Below, in pieces: positions 23,608-23,636 of a stretch of 23,636 nucleotides of DNA. Position 1 is the stretch's first letter. Each line of letters opens with the position of its first letter. Below the pieces are notes generated by a model. That model did no database searches. It was given only the letters and a program-made list of their open reading frames with translations, and had not been told where the DNA came from. Location of the stretch: the NCBI GenBank assembly GCA_002372175.1, contig DFIS01000006.1, positions 1-23,636 of the forward strand. The letters are read 5' to 3'. The position numbers and the translations under genes were made by a program. This DNA is from Solobacterium sp. UBA3691 (lineage in GTDB: Bacteria; Bacillota_I; Bacilli_A; Erysipelotrichales; Erysipelotrichaceae).

Positions 23608-23636
23608 AGCAATGTCCCGATGTACTCCGGATTATT

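Noticed and set aside
1..23636. CRISPR arrays, insertion sequences, prophage or attachment sites
   Set aside because: No regularly spaced repeats, transposase, integrase or flanking direct repeats were seen; the lysozyme-like domain lies in a chromosomal housekeeping context.

Overview
The window is one stretch of a low- to mid-GC Bacillota (Firmicutes) chromosome. Three things point there: the comFA-comFC-secA-prfB gene order, strong AGGAGG-type ribosome binding sites, and envelope genes such as PASTA, UppP and PrsW families. An Erysipelotrichia-like host is my best guess, but it is inference. No phage, transposon or CRISPR structure was seen.

Layout. At the left edge a minus-strand GH1 6-phospho-beta-glucosidase faces a terminator-like hairpin and is divergent from a plus-strand series. 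That series starts with a soluble M48-type metallopeptidase carrying two zinc ribbons and a membrane-anchored protein of about six PASTA repeats without a kinase. It continues with comFA, comFC, secA, prfB (RF2, with a programmed +1 frameshift) and a 940-residue protein. The 940-residue protein fuses an RluA-type pseudouridine synthase to a membrane helix, Ig-like domains and a phage-tail-lysozyme-like domain.

A 453-bp gap follows. It holds a nine-codon ORF with a good ribosome binding site, several perfect stem-loops and a strong terminator, and looks like an undescribed structured RNA. Next come pepP (long M24B aminopeptidase) overlapping an exonuclease III gene, then a tightly packed pepV - HAD phosphatase - membrane-anchored amidase unit. 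That unit ends in a bidirectional terminator shared with a minus-strand PrsW-like membrane protease. A minus-strand tRNA-Ala(CGC) with its own promoter and terminator comes next. The right end carries uppP, a CcdA-thioredoxin fusion, an M20D amidohydrolase and a GMP synthase that has only the ATP-pyrophosphatase/dimerisation half.

Themes. Much of the window serves the cell envelope (PASTA protein, lysozyme fusion, amidase, UppP, PrsW, SecA, CcdA-Trx), peptide turnover (PepP, PepV, M20D, M48) and DNA uptake or repair (ComFA/ComFC, exonuclease III). The items most worth a second look are the RluA-lysozyme transmembrane fusion, the structured RNA region before pepP, the hairpin at the RF2 frameshift site, and the GuaA that lacks its glutaminase domain.
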